Below, one piece after another: positions 33,492-41,193 of a stretch of DNA of 50,012 nucleotides (its first letter is position 1; every line of letters starts with the position of its first letter). Source of the DNA: an uncultured Candidatus Melainabacteria bacterium (lineage in GTDB: Bacteria; Cyanobacteriota; Vampirovibrionia; Gastranaerophilales; Gastranaerophilaceae); assembly GCA_934754425.1 (NCBI GenBank), contig CAKVIN010000016.1, positions 1-50,012 on the forward strand, in the 5' to 3' direction. Under the pieces are notes generated by a model, which saw only the letters and a list, made by a program, of their open reading frames with translations, was not told the origin of the DNA and ran no database searches. The position numbers and the translations under genes are program-made.

Positions 33492-34235
33492 ATGGCTAAT
33501 ACTGATGAAGAAAAAATATTACAAGCTCAAAGAGAAACCTTCGTTGCATCTTTAGGACATGATTTAAAAAATCCGACTCTTGCACAAATTAGAGCTTTAG
33601 AACTTTTACTTAAAGGTGATTTTGGGAAAATAAAAGCTGAACAGCGTGAAATATTAGAAATGGTTCTTGATTCTTGTCGTTACATGAATGCTATGCTAGC
33701 ATCATTGCTATCCACATATAGAAGTGAACTTGGCGCAGTTACATTGAAATATGAAAATATTTCACTTATGGAATTAACAGAAGAATGTATAGAAGAAATG
33801 GTTTATATGGCAAAAGACAAAAACGTACAAATCATATTACAAAATACCAATTTTTCTACTATTATTTGCGCTGATAAAATTCAAATAAAAAGAGTTATTA
33901 TGAATTTATTATCAAATGGAATAAAATACGCATTCAAAGATTCTTGTATTAATGTTTGTGTTTTTTGTCAACAAAATTATATTGGCTTTCAATTTGAAAA
34001 TAACAGCCCTTTTATTCCAAAAGATAAACAAAAATCAATTTTTGCACAGTATGTTTCATTTGCAGGCATTCATAAAGAACTGGGTATAGGATTAGGTTTA
34101 TACGCTTCAAAAAAAATTATAGATGCGCATGATGGAGAAATTTACGTTAAAAGTTGCACAGATAATAAAAATATCTTTGGTTTCAAAATTCCTATCACAA
34201 AAAGCAAAAAAGCCTCCGATTCCGTTACTTTTTAA
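33492..34235 (+). CDS. Soluble sensor histidine kinase without response regulator partner
   Basis: A 247-residue protein consisting almost only of a kinase core. The HisKA domain has His23 in SLGHDLKNP. The HATPase_c domain has the N-box MNLLSNGIKYA and the G-box GIGLGLYASKKIIDAHDGE. There is no membrane segment and no recognisable input domain, so it must receive its signal from a partner or interact with another sensor. No response regulator is adjacent. The ATG follows GGAG (33483-33486 region). Confidence 0.88.
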   Translation: MANTDEEKILQAQRETFVASLGHDLKNPTLAQIRALELLLKGDFGKIKAEQREILEMVLDSCRYMNAMLASLLSTYRSELGAVTLKYENISLMELTEECIEEMVYMAKDKNVQIILQNTNFSTIICADKIQIKRVIMNLLSNGIKYAFKDSCINVCVFCQQNYIGFQFENNSPFIPKDKQKSIFAQYVSFAGIHKELGIGLGLYASKKIIDAHDGEIYVKSCTDNKNIFGFKIPITKSKKASDSVTF

Positions 34236-34240
34236 TAACT

Positions 34241-34267
34241 TTTATGTTTTATTATCTAAAACATAAA
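34241..34267. terminator. Perfect 10-bp AT-rich inverted repeat after the histidine kinase gene
   Basis: TTTATGTTTT (34241-34250) pairs with AAAACATAAA (34258-34267) around ATTATCT. It may be a weak terminator, but no T-run follows. Confidence 0.4.
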
Positions 34268-34381
34268 TACAGTTTATATATTAACAATTGTAAATTTATT
34301 TCAAAATTCATTAAAGTTTTTTAAATTTATGCCGTAATACTAAAGTATATTACAAAATTTATACTTAAGAAAGGAGATTTT

Positions 34382-37381
34382 ATGAGTATTGGCATAAATT
34401 CCGGTAATAACGAAGTTTTAGAGCAAGCAAGAGCACGTCAAAAAGCTGCAGCAGAAGCTAAAGCTAAGGCAGAAGAAAATAAAACTTCTGCAACAACTAA
34501 AAATACTGAAGCAAATACAACGTCTTCTGCTAAAAATATTGCATATAATGAAGCTCTTGTTACTGCAGAAAAAGAAAAAGCCGATGTTGACAATACTAAA
34601 GAAAAAGTAAATTCAGCAAATATTAGGGTAAATACCGCACAAAGTTCATATAGCAACGCTTTGAACCAATTAGGGCAAGCTCAAAACCAATTAGCAACTG
34701 CCAAAACTAGCGGTGATAAAAATGCTATTGCTTCAGCTGAAGCGGCGATTGCAGTTGCTAAAAAAATGGTTGAAAGTGCTTACCAAGAATTGCAAAAAGC
34801 CCAAGCTGAAGTGACTGAAGCACAAGCTCAATTGGATAAAGAAATTAAAGAGGCTAACGAAGCTCAAGAAAAAGTTAATATTGCAAAAACTGAGGTAGAA
34901 AATGCACAAAAAGAAGTTGAAAATTCAAAAATTGAATTAGATAAAGCTGAACAAGCATTAAATACGGCAGCTAAAGAATTAGAAGCAGCAGAACTGGCCC
35001 TAAAAGAAGCCGAAGAAGCTGAAGCTGAAAAAGCAAAAGAAGCGAAAAATACAGATGGAGCAAACGAAGTAACACATCTCTCTCAAGAAGAAGTAGAAAA
35101 ACTTGTAAAAGAAGAAGGATACACAAATATTACATCTAAAGAACAATTTTTAGAAATTTTTCAAAATGGTGACATTGACTTAAACGGAAAATATATTTTA
35201 AGCTGTGATATTGATTTAAGTGGCATTGATTGGCAAGCTGTTGGTAACAGTGATGAACCATTTACGGGTATATTTAATGGTAATGGTTATTCTATAGACA
35301 ATTTAACAATCAATGTTACTGATGATGATGCTCAAAACGTAGGTTTCTTTGGTGTAACTGAAAATGCAACGATTGAAAATGTATCATTTACAAATGCGAA
35401 CGTAACAACTCCGACTGATTTTATAGGAGGTTCAAGTGCTGTCGGTATAGTTGTTGGTACAGCTAGAGGTACTCATTTCGATAATATTGATATATCAGGT
35501 AAAGTTTCTGGTTATGAAAGTGTTGGACCATTAGCCGGTGTTATCAATGACAATTCTTATCTTAAAGACGATAAAATAATTGAAGTAGGTAATAGTTCTA
35601 TCGCAAATATTAACACTGAAGTAGACGCTGCTGGAAAATATTATATTGGCGGTTTAATTGGTTCTATTGTAGATACAAATACAAATGAAGGTGTTGCAAC
35701 AAGAGATTTAAAAATTTCAAATTGTAATACATCCGGTAATATTGTATTTGATGAAGAAGCAGCTGGCGGTTTAATCGGACAATCCGGAAAAACTATTATT
35801 ACCATTACAAATTCTAAAAGTGATGTCAATTTACAATGGAATAATGAAGAAAATGACGGAGATCTATCTTTCTTAATGGAAACCGGTCGTGCAGGAGGAT
35901 TTGTCGGTTGCGTTGATGGTTCTTATATAGCAATCTGTAATTCAACTTATTCTGGTAATCTTTATGTGGATGGAGATTTTAAAGGTGATTACTATGGCTG
36001 GTACATGAATGATGCTCATATTACAAAATATGAAATTTCTGGCGGACTACCTATCGATGATATTTTGAACATTGATGGTATTGATGCACTAACTCCTGTT
36101 ACAGATGCCGCAACCGGTATTAATCATTATGAAGTAACAATAAGCACATTAACCGGCTTGGATAAAATGGTTGCCATGATTCAAAAAAATCCAGCCTTAG
36201 CTGATATGATTACTTTTAATGTAAACTTTGATTTTGATGCAATGGATGGACAATATGATCCGTCAATTTACAAGCAATATGGTGTAATACAAGACTTACA
36301 TCAGGATAAAGATGGAAATGTTCACAATGATGTATATATAGATAATGAAATAGATGTAGAAACCACATTTCATAACAACGGAATTGTTCTTGTTGATACA
36401 CCGATTGATGAGAATGGCAAACCAACACGTGCAACTATGGTATCCGGTTTATACAAAAAAGAAGACGGCACATATGTTGTTAATACTAGCGATGGTTTAA
36501 AAGATGTCAACTTAAATATCAATAAAGAAGGCTCAATTACAAACGTAACAAAACGTCTTGATACAGACGAAGTCAGATTCCGTGAATATATTACAGAAAT
36601 GACACAGTATTATTTACAAAAAATGCATGATTCTATAAAAGCATTGTTTGAATTGGATGATAATCAAGAATTGCCTATAATCAACAAAGCTGAGTATAAA
36701 AAATTGGCAAAAATGCGTAAAGCCGGTAAAAAATTATCAAAAGAACAATTAGCTGCCATGGCCGCTTATGAAGTTGATTACAATGTTATGAATCGTGTTG
36801 CTAATACAACCCATAATTATGGTTGCGGAATGAATGGTAATACATCTTTCGTCGATGCTTCTAAAACAATTCATATGCAAGACGAAGAAGGTAGACCTTT
36901 ATATACAACATTAAAAGGAGACCAACTACGTCAAAGAATGGGTGAAGATGGTTCTTTACTCGTAGATGACGAAGGCAATCCTGTTTATGAAAACCTAGAC
37001 GGTAGTGATTATGAAGGACTTGATGAAGTTTTTGCTCAAAGAGGATATCCTAAAACTGACGAAAACGGTAATTTCTTATATACTGACCAAGATGGTAATT
37101 CTATTACTAAAATTACTGATGAAGATGGAAAAACTATCTTTAAATATGAGGACGGTACTGATTATGAAGGTTCAGAAGAAGACTTAAAACAACAATTGGA
37201 AAAATATGATAATGCATCAGAATATAACGGCTTAGAAGATGATATGAAAAATTTACTAGAAGATGTTAACAATGGTAAATATCCGTTAGATAATACTTCT
37301 GAAGATAAAATCAGCTCTGAAACGGTTGGTATTAAAATAGATGAAAAAGAACCCGAAAAGAAGAAAAAAGAAGAAGTATAA
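34382..37381 (+). CDS. Large coiled-coil / GLUG-repeat protein with C-terminal Asp-Gly repeats
   Basis: A 999-residue protein without a signal peptide or membrane segment. Residues about 10-225 are a long Ala/Glu/Lys/Gln coiled coil. Residues about 250-540 form a beta-rich region with GLUG-like units (NGNGYSIDNLTINV, VGFFGVTENATIENVSFTNA, GGLIGSIVDT, AGGLIGQSGKT, AGGFVGCVDGSYIAIC), a fold common in surface adhesins. Residues about 860-960 contain degenerate repeats of a D-E-x-G...Y...D-G type. The C-terminus is Glu/Lys-rich. The start has AAAGGAG before the ATG. GLUG proteins are usually secreted, so lack of a signal peptide suggests a dedicated export path; the MGMAASQ-type protein and the type III genes lie nearby. 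A surface or secreted adhesin-like role is inferred. Confidence 0.68.
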   Translation: MSIGINSGNNEVLEQARARQKAAAEAKAKAEENKTSATTKNTEANTTSSAKNIAYNEALVTAEKEKADVDNTKEKVNSANIRVNTAQSSYSNALNQLGQAQNQLATAKTSGDKNAIASAEAAIAVAKKMVESAYQELQKAQAEVTEAQAQLDKEIKEANEAQEKVNIAKTEVENAQKEVENSKIELDKAEQALNTAAKELEAAELALKEAEEAEAEKAKEAKNTDGANEVTHLSQEEVEKLVKEEGYTNITSKEQFLEIFQNGDIDLNGKYILSCDIDLSGIDWQAVGNSDEPFTGIFNGNGYSIDNLTINVTDDDAQNVGFFGVTENATIENVSFTNANVTTPTDFIGGSSAVGIVVGTARGTHFDNIDISGKVSGYESVGPLAGVINDNSYLKDDKIIEVGNSSIANINTEVDAAGKYYIGGLIGSIVDTNTNEGVATRDLKISNCNTSGNIVFDEEAAGGLIGQSGKTIITITNSKSDVNLQWNNEENDGDLSFLMETGRAGGFVGCVDGSYIAICNSTYSGNLYVDGDFKGDYYGWYMNDAHITKYEISGGLPIDDILNIDGIDALTPVTDAATGINHYEVTISTLTGLDKMVAMIQKNPALADMITFNVNFDFDAMDGQYDPSIYKQYGVIQDLHQDKDGNVHNDVYIDNEIDVETTFHNNGIVLVDTPIDENGKPTRATMVSGLYKKEDGTYVVNTSDGLKDVNLNINKEGSITNVTKRLDTDEVRFREYITEMTQYYLQKMHDSIKALFELDDNQELPIINKAEYKKLAKMRKAGKKLSKEQLAAMAAYEVDYNVMNRVANTTHNYGCGMNGNTSFVDASKTIHMQDEEGRPLYTTLKGDQLRQRMGEDGSLLVDDEGNPVYENLDGSDYEGLDEVFAQRGYPKTDENGNFLYTDQDGNSITKITDEDGKTIFKYEDGTDYEGSEEDLKQQLEKYDNASEYNGLEDDMKNLLEDVNNGKYPLDNTSEDKISSETVGIKIDEKEPEKKKKEEV

Positions 37382-37390
37382 TATAAATAA

Positions 37391-37421
37391 ATGCGCTCAA
37401 ATATTTATTGAGCGCATTTTT
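37391..37421 (+). terminator. Intrinsic terminator of the 999-residue protein gene
   Basis: ATGCGCTCAA (37391-37400) pairs with TTGAGCGCAT (37408-37417), followed by TTTTTATT. Confidence 0.9.
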
Positions 37422-37440
37422 ATTGAATATTAAAATATAT

Positions 37441-37739
37441 TAATTAAAAACTTGCAAGAATAATATACTCATGATAGAATTTTCTTGTCGAACTGCTAAA
37501 AGACGCTTTGAATGAGCAAAAATTAATTTGGTAAGCGACGAGTAGAATGGATACTCCAGTGGGAGTAAATGGTGCGAAGGTACAGGCAAAAAGCACAAGG
37601 TTCTGAGTTAAATGTAAATGCGACAAAGAGCAACAGTGCGAGGGGCACAATGTACTAGGTTCAAATAAAGGCAAAGTGCAAAGATACCTACGAAACCAAA
37701 TACCACTCCGGAAGTCCGCAATTAGAAAAGGAAATTTGT
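37441..37739 (+). ncRNA. GC-richer intergenic spacer before rpsH, candidate structured RNA leader
   Basis: This stretch has no plausible gene: the plus frames are full of stops and the minus-strand frame has no recognisable product. It is clearly richer in G and C than other intergenic DNA here. Short helices are possible, for example TACTCC with GGAGTA (about 37551-37568), GTGC with GCAC (GTGCGAGGGGCAC near 37637-37649), and ACTCCGGAAGT near the 3' end. I tried to match RNase P RNA, tmRNA, SRP RNA and 6S RNA and found no convincing match. A leader of rpsH, possibly an S8-binding control element, is the main hypothesis. Confidence 0.3.
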
Positions 37740-38135
37740 ATGAACACAGATCCTATAGCAGATATGCTAACAAGAATCAGAAACGCTAATGTTGTTTCTC
37801 ACCCATCAGTTGAAATGCCATCTTCTAAGCTTAAAGTAGCTTTAGCTAGATTATTAAAAGAAGAAGGTTATATTTCTAACTACTCTGAAAAAGCTGAAGG
37901 TTGTTTTAAGACTTTATCAATTGAATTAAAATATGATGAAGCTAACAAACCAGTTATTTCTAAATTAAAAAGAATTTCTAAACCAGGTTTGAGAAACTAC
38001 TGTAAAGCTAAAAACCTTCCACAAGTATTAGGTGGTATGGGTATCGCTATTGTTTCTACAAGCAAAGGTCTTTTAACTGACCGTAAAGCTAGAAAAGAAA
38101 ACCTTGGTGGCGAAATCTTAGCTTACATTTATTAA
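37740..38135 (+). CDS. rpsH: 30S ribosomal protein S8
   Basis: A 131-residue S8 protein, complete. It opens MNTDPIADMLTRIRNAN, has VEMPSSKLKVALARLLKEEGY, RISKPGLRNYC and the C-terminal GLLTDRKARKENLGGEILAYIY with the rRNA-contacting core. It binds the central domain of 16S rRNA. In most bacteria it is followed immediately by rplF in the spc operon after rpsN; here rplF follows only after 112 bases and no rpsN or rplE precedes it. Codon choice is more C-rich than the neighbours, as expected for highly expressed genes. GAAAAGGA precedes the ATG. Confidence 0.97.
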   Translation: MNTDPIADMLTRIRNANVVSHPSVEMPSSKLKVALARLLKEEGYISNYSEKAEGCFKTLSIELKYDEANKPVISKLKRISKPGLRNYCKAKNLPQVLGGMGIAIVSTSKGLLTDRKARKENLGGEILAYIY

Positions 38136-38141
38136 TGAACT

Positions 38142-38226
38142 TAGGGTTTATCCCTACAAATATGGTTGTCAGGCGCAATTGACAGAAAAACCTGACAGTA
38201 TACAAATGAATGAATAGAATTCATTC
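38142..38226 (+). promoter_or_regulatory. Structured spacer before rplF with alternative hairpins
   Basis: Three candidate stems occupy the gap. TAGGG (38142-38146) pairs with CCCTA (38152-38156). TGTCAGG (38167-38173) pairs with CCTGACA (38191-38197), or its TGTCA pairs instead with TGACA at 38180-38184. GAATGAAT (38208-38215) pairs with ATTCATTC (38219-38226), just before the AAAGGAG of rplF. The two TGTCA pairings exclude each other, as in a switch. Confidence 0.4.
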
Positions 38227-38247
38227 TAAGAAAAGGAGAAAATTAAT

Positions 38248-38787
38248 ATGTCAAGAATTGGTAAAAAACCTATTGAAATTCCTTCAGGTGTTGAAGTTAA
38301 AATCGAAGGAAATGTTATTACAGCTAAAGGACCTAAAGGTTCTGAATCTGTTACTTTCAGAAATGAAGTTAAAGTTTCTGTTGCTGATAATCACATTATT
38401 GTAGAACCAAACTCAGAAGATAGAAAAACTAATGCTCTTCACGGTTTATTCAGAACTCTTATCGCAAACGCTGTTCACGGTGTTTCTCAAGGGTTTGAAA
38501 AGAAATTAGAAATCGTTGGTGTTGGTTACCGTGCTAACATGGAAGGCTCTAACCTAAACCTTGCACTTGGTTACTCTCACCCAGTAGTTGTTGTTCCTCC
38601 TGCTGGTATTACTCTTGCAGTTGAAGCTAACACTAAAATCTCTGTAAAAGGTACTAACAAGCAAACTGTTGGCGATGTAGCAGCTTTCATCAGAAGCAAA
38701 CGTCCACCTGAAGTTTACAAAGGAAAAGGTGTTAAATACGAAGGCGAATACATCAGACGTAAAGCTGGTAAAGCTGGTAAGAAGTAG
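38248..38787 (+). CDS. rplF: 50S ribosomal protein L6
   Basis: A 179-residue L6, complete. It opens MSRIGKKPIEIPSGVEVKI, has VTAKGPKG-type phrases (ITAKGPKGS), LHGLFRTLIANAV, and the C-terminal signature RSKRPPEVYKGKGVKYEGE followed by IRRKAGKAGKK. It binds near the sarcin-ricin loop of 23S rRNA. AAAGGAG precedes the ATG. The normal successor rplR follows only after 362 bases of structured and repetitive non-coding DNA. Confidence 0.97.
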   Translation: MSRIGKKPIEIPSGVEVKIEGNVITAKGPKGSESVTFRNEVKVSVADNHIIVEPNSEDRKTNALHGLFRTLIANAVHGVSQGFEKKLEIVGVGYRANMEGSNLNLALGYSHPVVVVPPAGITLAVEANTKISVKGTNKQTVGDVAAFIRSKRPPEVYKGKGVKYEGEYIRRKAGKAGKK

Positions 38788-38790
38788 TGC

Positions 38791-38860
38791 TACGCACGTA
38801 GACAATTGGTCGGTTGACATCGGAATGATTACTGGTTGGTTAAAAAACTACCGGTCAACC
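38791..38860 (+). ncRNA. Candidate structured RNA between rplF and rplR
   Basis: CTACG-CA-CGTAG (38791-38802) forms a short stem. GGTTGAC (38812-38818) pairs with GTCAACC (38854-38860), enclosing an inner hairpin in which ACTGGT...GTT pairs with AAC...ACCGGT around a run of A. The nesting and the G+C content, higher than nearby spacer DNA, suggest conserved RNA structure. Confidence 0.35.
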
Positions 38861-38881
38861 TCAAAATTGACACTATTAGCG

Positions 38882-39078
38882 ATTAAGACGTTAAGTCTAC
38901 AAATCATTAAGTTATAATTCATTTTTAATGAACTTAAAGACTTAATGACCTAACGACCTAAAGACTTAACGACTTCATTAACACTACAAACAATTAAGAC
39001 GTGAAGCCAACAAGTCCTTAAATTATAAATCTTTATAATGAACTTAAAGACTTAACGACTCAACGACTTAAAGACTTC
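38882..39078. repeat. Imperfect tandem duplication of about 110 bp with internal 8-10 bp repeats
   Basis: Two copies (from 38882 and from 38993) share ATTAAGACG...AAG, then ATTATAA-like, TTATAATGAACTTAAAGACTTAA and multiple CGACTTAA/CCTAACGA words. The period is about 110-111 bases. Inside each copy the word GACTTAACGA is itself repeated in tandem. No coding potential is seen. Confidence 0.7.
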
Positions 39079-39091
39079 AAAAAAAAAAAAC

Positions 39092-39131
39092 GCCCACATA
39101 AATCCTTGAGTGGTATCAAGCAGATTTGGGC
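39092..39131 (+). promoter_or_regulatory. Three-part hairpin directly upstream of rplR
   Basis: GCCC (39092-39095) pairs with GGGC (39128-39131), AAATC (39100-39104) with GATTT (39123-39127), and CTTGA (39105-39109) with TCAAG (39116-39120) around GTGGTA. A12 precedes it. The structure ends a few bases before the AGAAAGGA ribosome binding site of rplR. Confidence 0.5.
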
Positions 39132-39149
39132 AAAGAAAGGAAAACCAAA

Positions 39150-39518
39150 ATGATTAAACAAGAAATTAGAAAACCAAAAGTACAAAAAAGACATCAAGCT
39201 ATCAGAGTTAAACTTGCTGGTACAACTGAATTCCCTAGATTGGCTGTTTACAGAAGTACAAAACACATTTATGCTCAATTAATTGATGATGAAAAACATG
39301 TAACAGTATGTTCTGCATCTTCAGTTGACAAAGACCTTAAAGAAAAATTAGCACACGGTGGTAACATCGAAGCTGCTAAGGTTGTTGGTGAAGCTATCGC
39401 TAAAAAAGCTTTGGCTAAAGGTGTTGAATGTGTTGTATTCGATAGAGGCGGTTTCTTATACCATGGTAGAGTTGCAGCCCTTGCTGATGCAGCTAGAGAA
39501 GCTGGTTTGATGTTTTAA
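39150..39518 (+). CDS. rplR: 50S ribosomal protein L18
   Basis: A 122-residue L18. Motifs are KRHQAIRVKLAGTTEFPRLAVYRS, the HIYAQLIDDE stretch and the C-terminal VVFDRGGFLYHGRVAALADAAREAGL. L18 carries 5S rRNA into the central protuberance. I place the start at the ATG at 39150, preceded by AGAAAGGA; a frame from a TTG at 39126 lies inside the upstream hairpin and is unlikely. The next genes of a normal spc operon (rpsE, rpmD, rplO, secY) are absent; a terminator follows. Confidence 0.95.
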   Translation: MIKQEIRKPKVQKRHQAIRVKLAGTTEFPRLAVYRSTKHIYAQLIDDEKHVTVCSASSVDKDLKEKLAHGGNIEAAKVVGEAIAKKALAKGVECVVFDRGGFLYHGRVAALADAAREAGLMF

Positions 39519-39540
39519 TAAAAACTAATTTAAAACCAAA

Positions 39541-39577
39541 AAAAGACTCTTTGATACGTATCAAGGAGTCTTTTTTA
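39541..39577 (+). terminator. Intrinsic terminator of rplR
   Basis: AAAGACTCTTTGATA (39542-39556) pairs with TATCAAGGAGTCTTT (39559-39573) around CG, with a T-run after it. A and T runs on both sides make it bidirectional. Confidence 0.9.
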
Positions 39578-39613
39578 TATAAATAATAATTTTATGAAAA
39601 AATCCCCCAAATA

Positions 39614-39622
39614 TGCTATAAT
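39614..39622 (+). promoter_or_regulatory. Extended -10 promoter of the sugar transferase gene
   Basis: TGCTATAAT is an extended -10 (TGnTATAAT) 38 bases upstream of the ATG at 39660, which has AAGGAG at 39649-39654. Confidence 0.6.
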
Positions 39623-39659
39623 AAAAAAGTGATGATGAGTCTTTAATTAAGGAGAGTTT

Positions 39660-41006
39660 ATGTCAGAAACACCTAAGCCTATCTGTTTTCTTATGCTGAT
39701 TGATGCAATTATAATCGTTTTATCTACATTTTATGCGTTTATCTCGTTTACACATATAAATCTTATTAGCGTAATTTGTTTTTGTTATTTATTTTTTACA
39801 ATACTAATATTATCAAAAAAAGGGTTTTATACTCCTCACACGTATAAACTTAATGACTTATACTTGTTGTTTGAAGGTATTACTACTGCAACCGTAATAA
39901 CAGCAGCTCCTGTACTAATACTCAGTCAAATAGGCATAGTATCTATATTACTTCTTTTTATTAACGCAATCTTAGTATTTGGTGGAATTTTTACAACAAG
40001 ATTAATTTATAATATACACAATAAATTTGGTAAAAAAACAAAAAATATTCTTATTGTTGGTGCTGGTCAAGATGGAAAAGTTATAGCAGAAGAAATTCAA
40101 GCCAAACCGGAATTGGGTTTAAAAGTTGTCGGATTTCTTGATGACAACATGAACACGATTGAAGACGAAGATTCAACAATACCAATCTTAGGGCTTACTT
40201 GTGATTCAGAAGCTGTAATCAAAGATAATAACGTAAAAATAGTAATTATAGCCGTTAAATCAAGAATGGATTCTGTAATCCTTACGGATTTAATTAAAGG
40301 AATTCCTCTTGGTGTAAAAGTTTGGAGAATGCCTAAATTTTATGAAAAAGTTACACATAAATACTTTATTTCTAAAATGACTGTAAACTGGCTATTTTAC
40401 GCTTGCGTAAAGAAAAAAGCACTTTTATTTGCTTATATAAAAAGATTTTGTGATATCATAGCTTCAATTCTAATCATGATTTTAACTTCACCACTTTTAT
40501 TCATTGCAGCAATAGGTATAAAACTTTCTGATTTTGGTCCAATATTCTTTACACAAACAAGAATTGGGAAATTTGGCAAACCTTTTAAAATGCTAAAATT
40601 TAGAACAATGTATCACGATAAACTTGAAGAAAACTTCGATGATGACTTAAATGAAATTACAGTAAATGATAAGCGCATAATGCCATTTTGTAGAATTTTA
40701 AGAAAATTCCATATTGATGAATTACCGCAAATGATAAATGTTCTTCGTGGAGAAATGAGTATTGTTGGACCACGTCCGGTTCGTGAAGAAGTTTATTATG
40801 AAAACAGAGAAAAAGAACCATTCTGGGAATGCAGAAATTGGGTACGTCCGGGTTGGTGCGGATGGCAACAGGTTAATATTTGTGAGCCAACAAGTGAAGA
40901 ACGTCTTGAATATGATTTGTATTATATAAAACACAGACATATAATATGGGAATTCTTAATTCTTGTTCAATATGTCGCAAAAGTTCTTTCCGGCAAATGT
41001 AAATAA
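39660..41006 (+). CDS. Polyprenyl-phosphate sugar-1-phosphate transferase (WcaJ/PssY-like initiating glycosyltransferase)
   Basis: A 448-residue membrane protein. Four or five N-terminal transmembrane segments precede a Rossmann-like CoA-binding_3 domain (NILIVGAGQDGKVIAEE), then a bacterial sugar transferase domain (RFCDIIASILIMILTSPL, FTQTRIGKFGKPFKMLKFRTM, NVLRGEMSIVGPRPV, WVRPGWCGWQQV). It transfers a sugar phosphate to undecaprenyl phosphate to start an exopolysaccharide, O-antigen or glycan for proteins. It is expressed from its own extended -10 promoter. The dTDP-rhamnose operon in this window could feed the same glycan. Sugar specificity is not readable. Confidence 0.92.
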   Translation: MSETPKPICFLMLIDAIIIVLSTFYAFISFTHINLISVICFCYLFFTILILSKKGFYTPHTYKLNDLYLLFEGITTATVITAAPVLILSQIGIVSILLLFINAILVFGGIFTTRLIYNIHNKFGKKTKNILIVGAGQDGKVIAEEIQAKPELGLKVVGFLDDNMNTIEDEDSTIPILGLTCDSEAVIKDNNVKIVIIAVKSRMDSVILTDLIKGIPLGVKVWRMPKFYEKVTHKYFISKMTVNWLFYACVKKKALLFAYIKRFCDIIASILIMILTSPLLFIAAIGIKLSDFGPIFFTQTRIGKFGKPFKMLKFRTMYHDKLEENFDDDLNEITVNDKRIMPFCRILRKFHIDELPQMINVLRGEMSIVGPRPVREEVYYENREKEPFWECRNWVRPGWCGWQQVNICEPTSEERLEYDLYYIKHRHIIWEFLILVQYVAKVLSGKCK

Positions 41007-41027
41007 CTATTTATAAATAAATATTAA

Positions 41028-41075
41028 TACACCCTATTGTTACAATTAGTTAATAATAAGGTGTATATTTTTATA
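41028..41075 (+). terminator. Likely intrinsic terminator of the sugar transferase gene
   Basis: TACACC (41028-41033) pairs with GGTGTA (41060-41065), with TATTGTTA / TAATAATA extending the stem, followed by a T-rich tail (TATTTTTA). Confidence 0.6.
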
Positions 41076-41193
41076 CAATATAATATATACATGTATATAT
41101 ATTAACAAATGTAACGATATATTTGTGTTGTGAAATTCAATATTTTTTTTTTACTTTATATTAATGTAAACACAATGAGTAAGGATTAAAGTT

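Noticed and set aside
37444..37674. Minus-strand open frame of 76 codons upstream of rpsH
   Set aside because: No recognisable motifs, odd composition rich in Ser/Cys/Pro, no ribosome binding site. The region looks more like structured non-coding RNA.
37441..37739. RNase P RNA, tmRNA, SRP RNA or 6S RNA
   Set aside because: The conserved core words of these RNAs as I know them could not be found in order, so no named RNA is claimed.
38882..39078. CRISPR array
   Set aside because: Repeats are imperfect, of mixed length, and there are no regular unique spacers; only two long copies exist.
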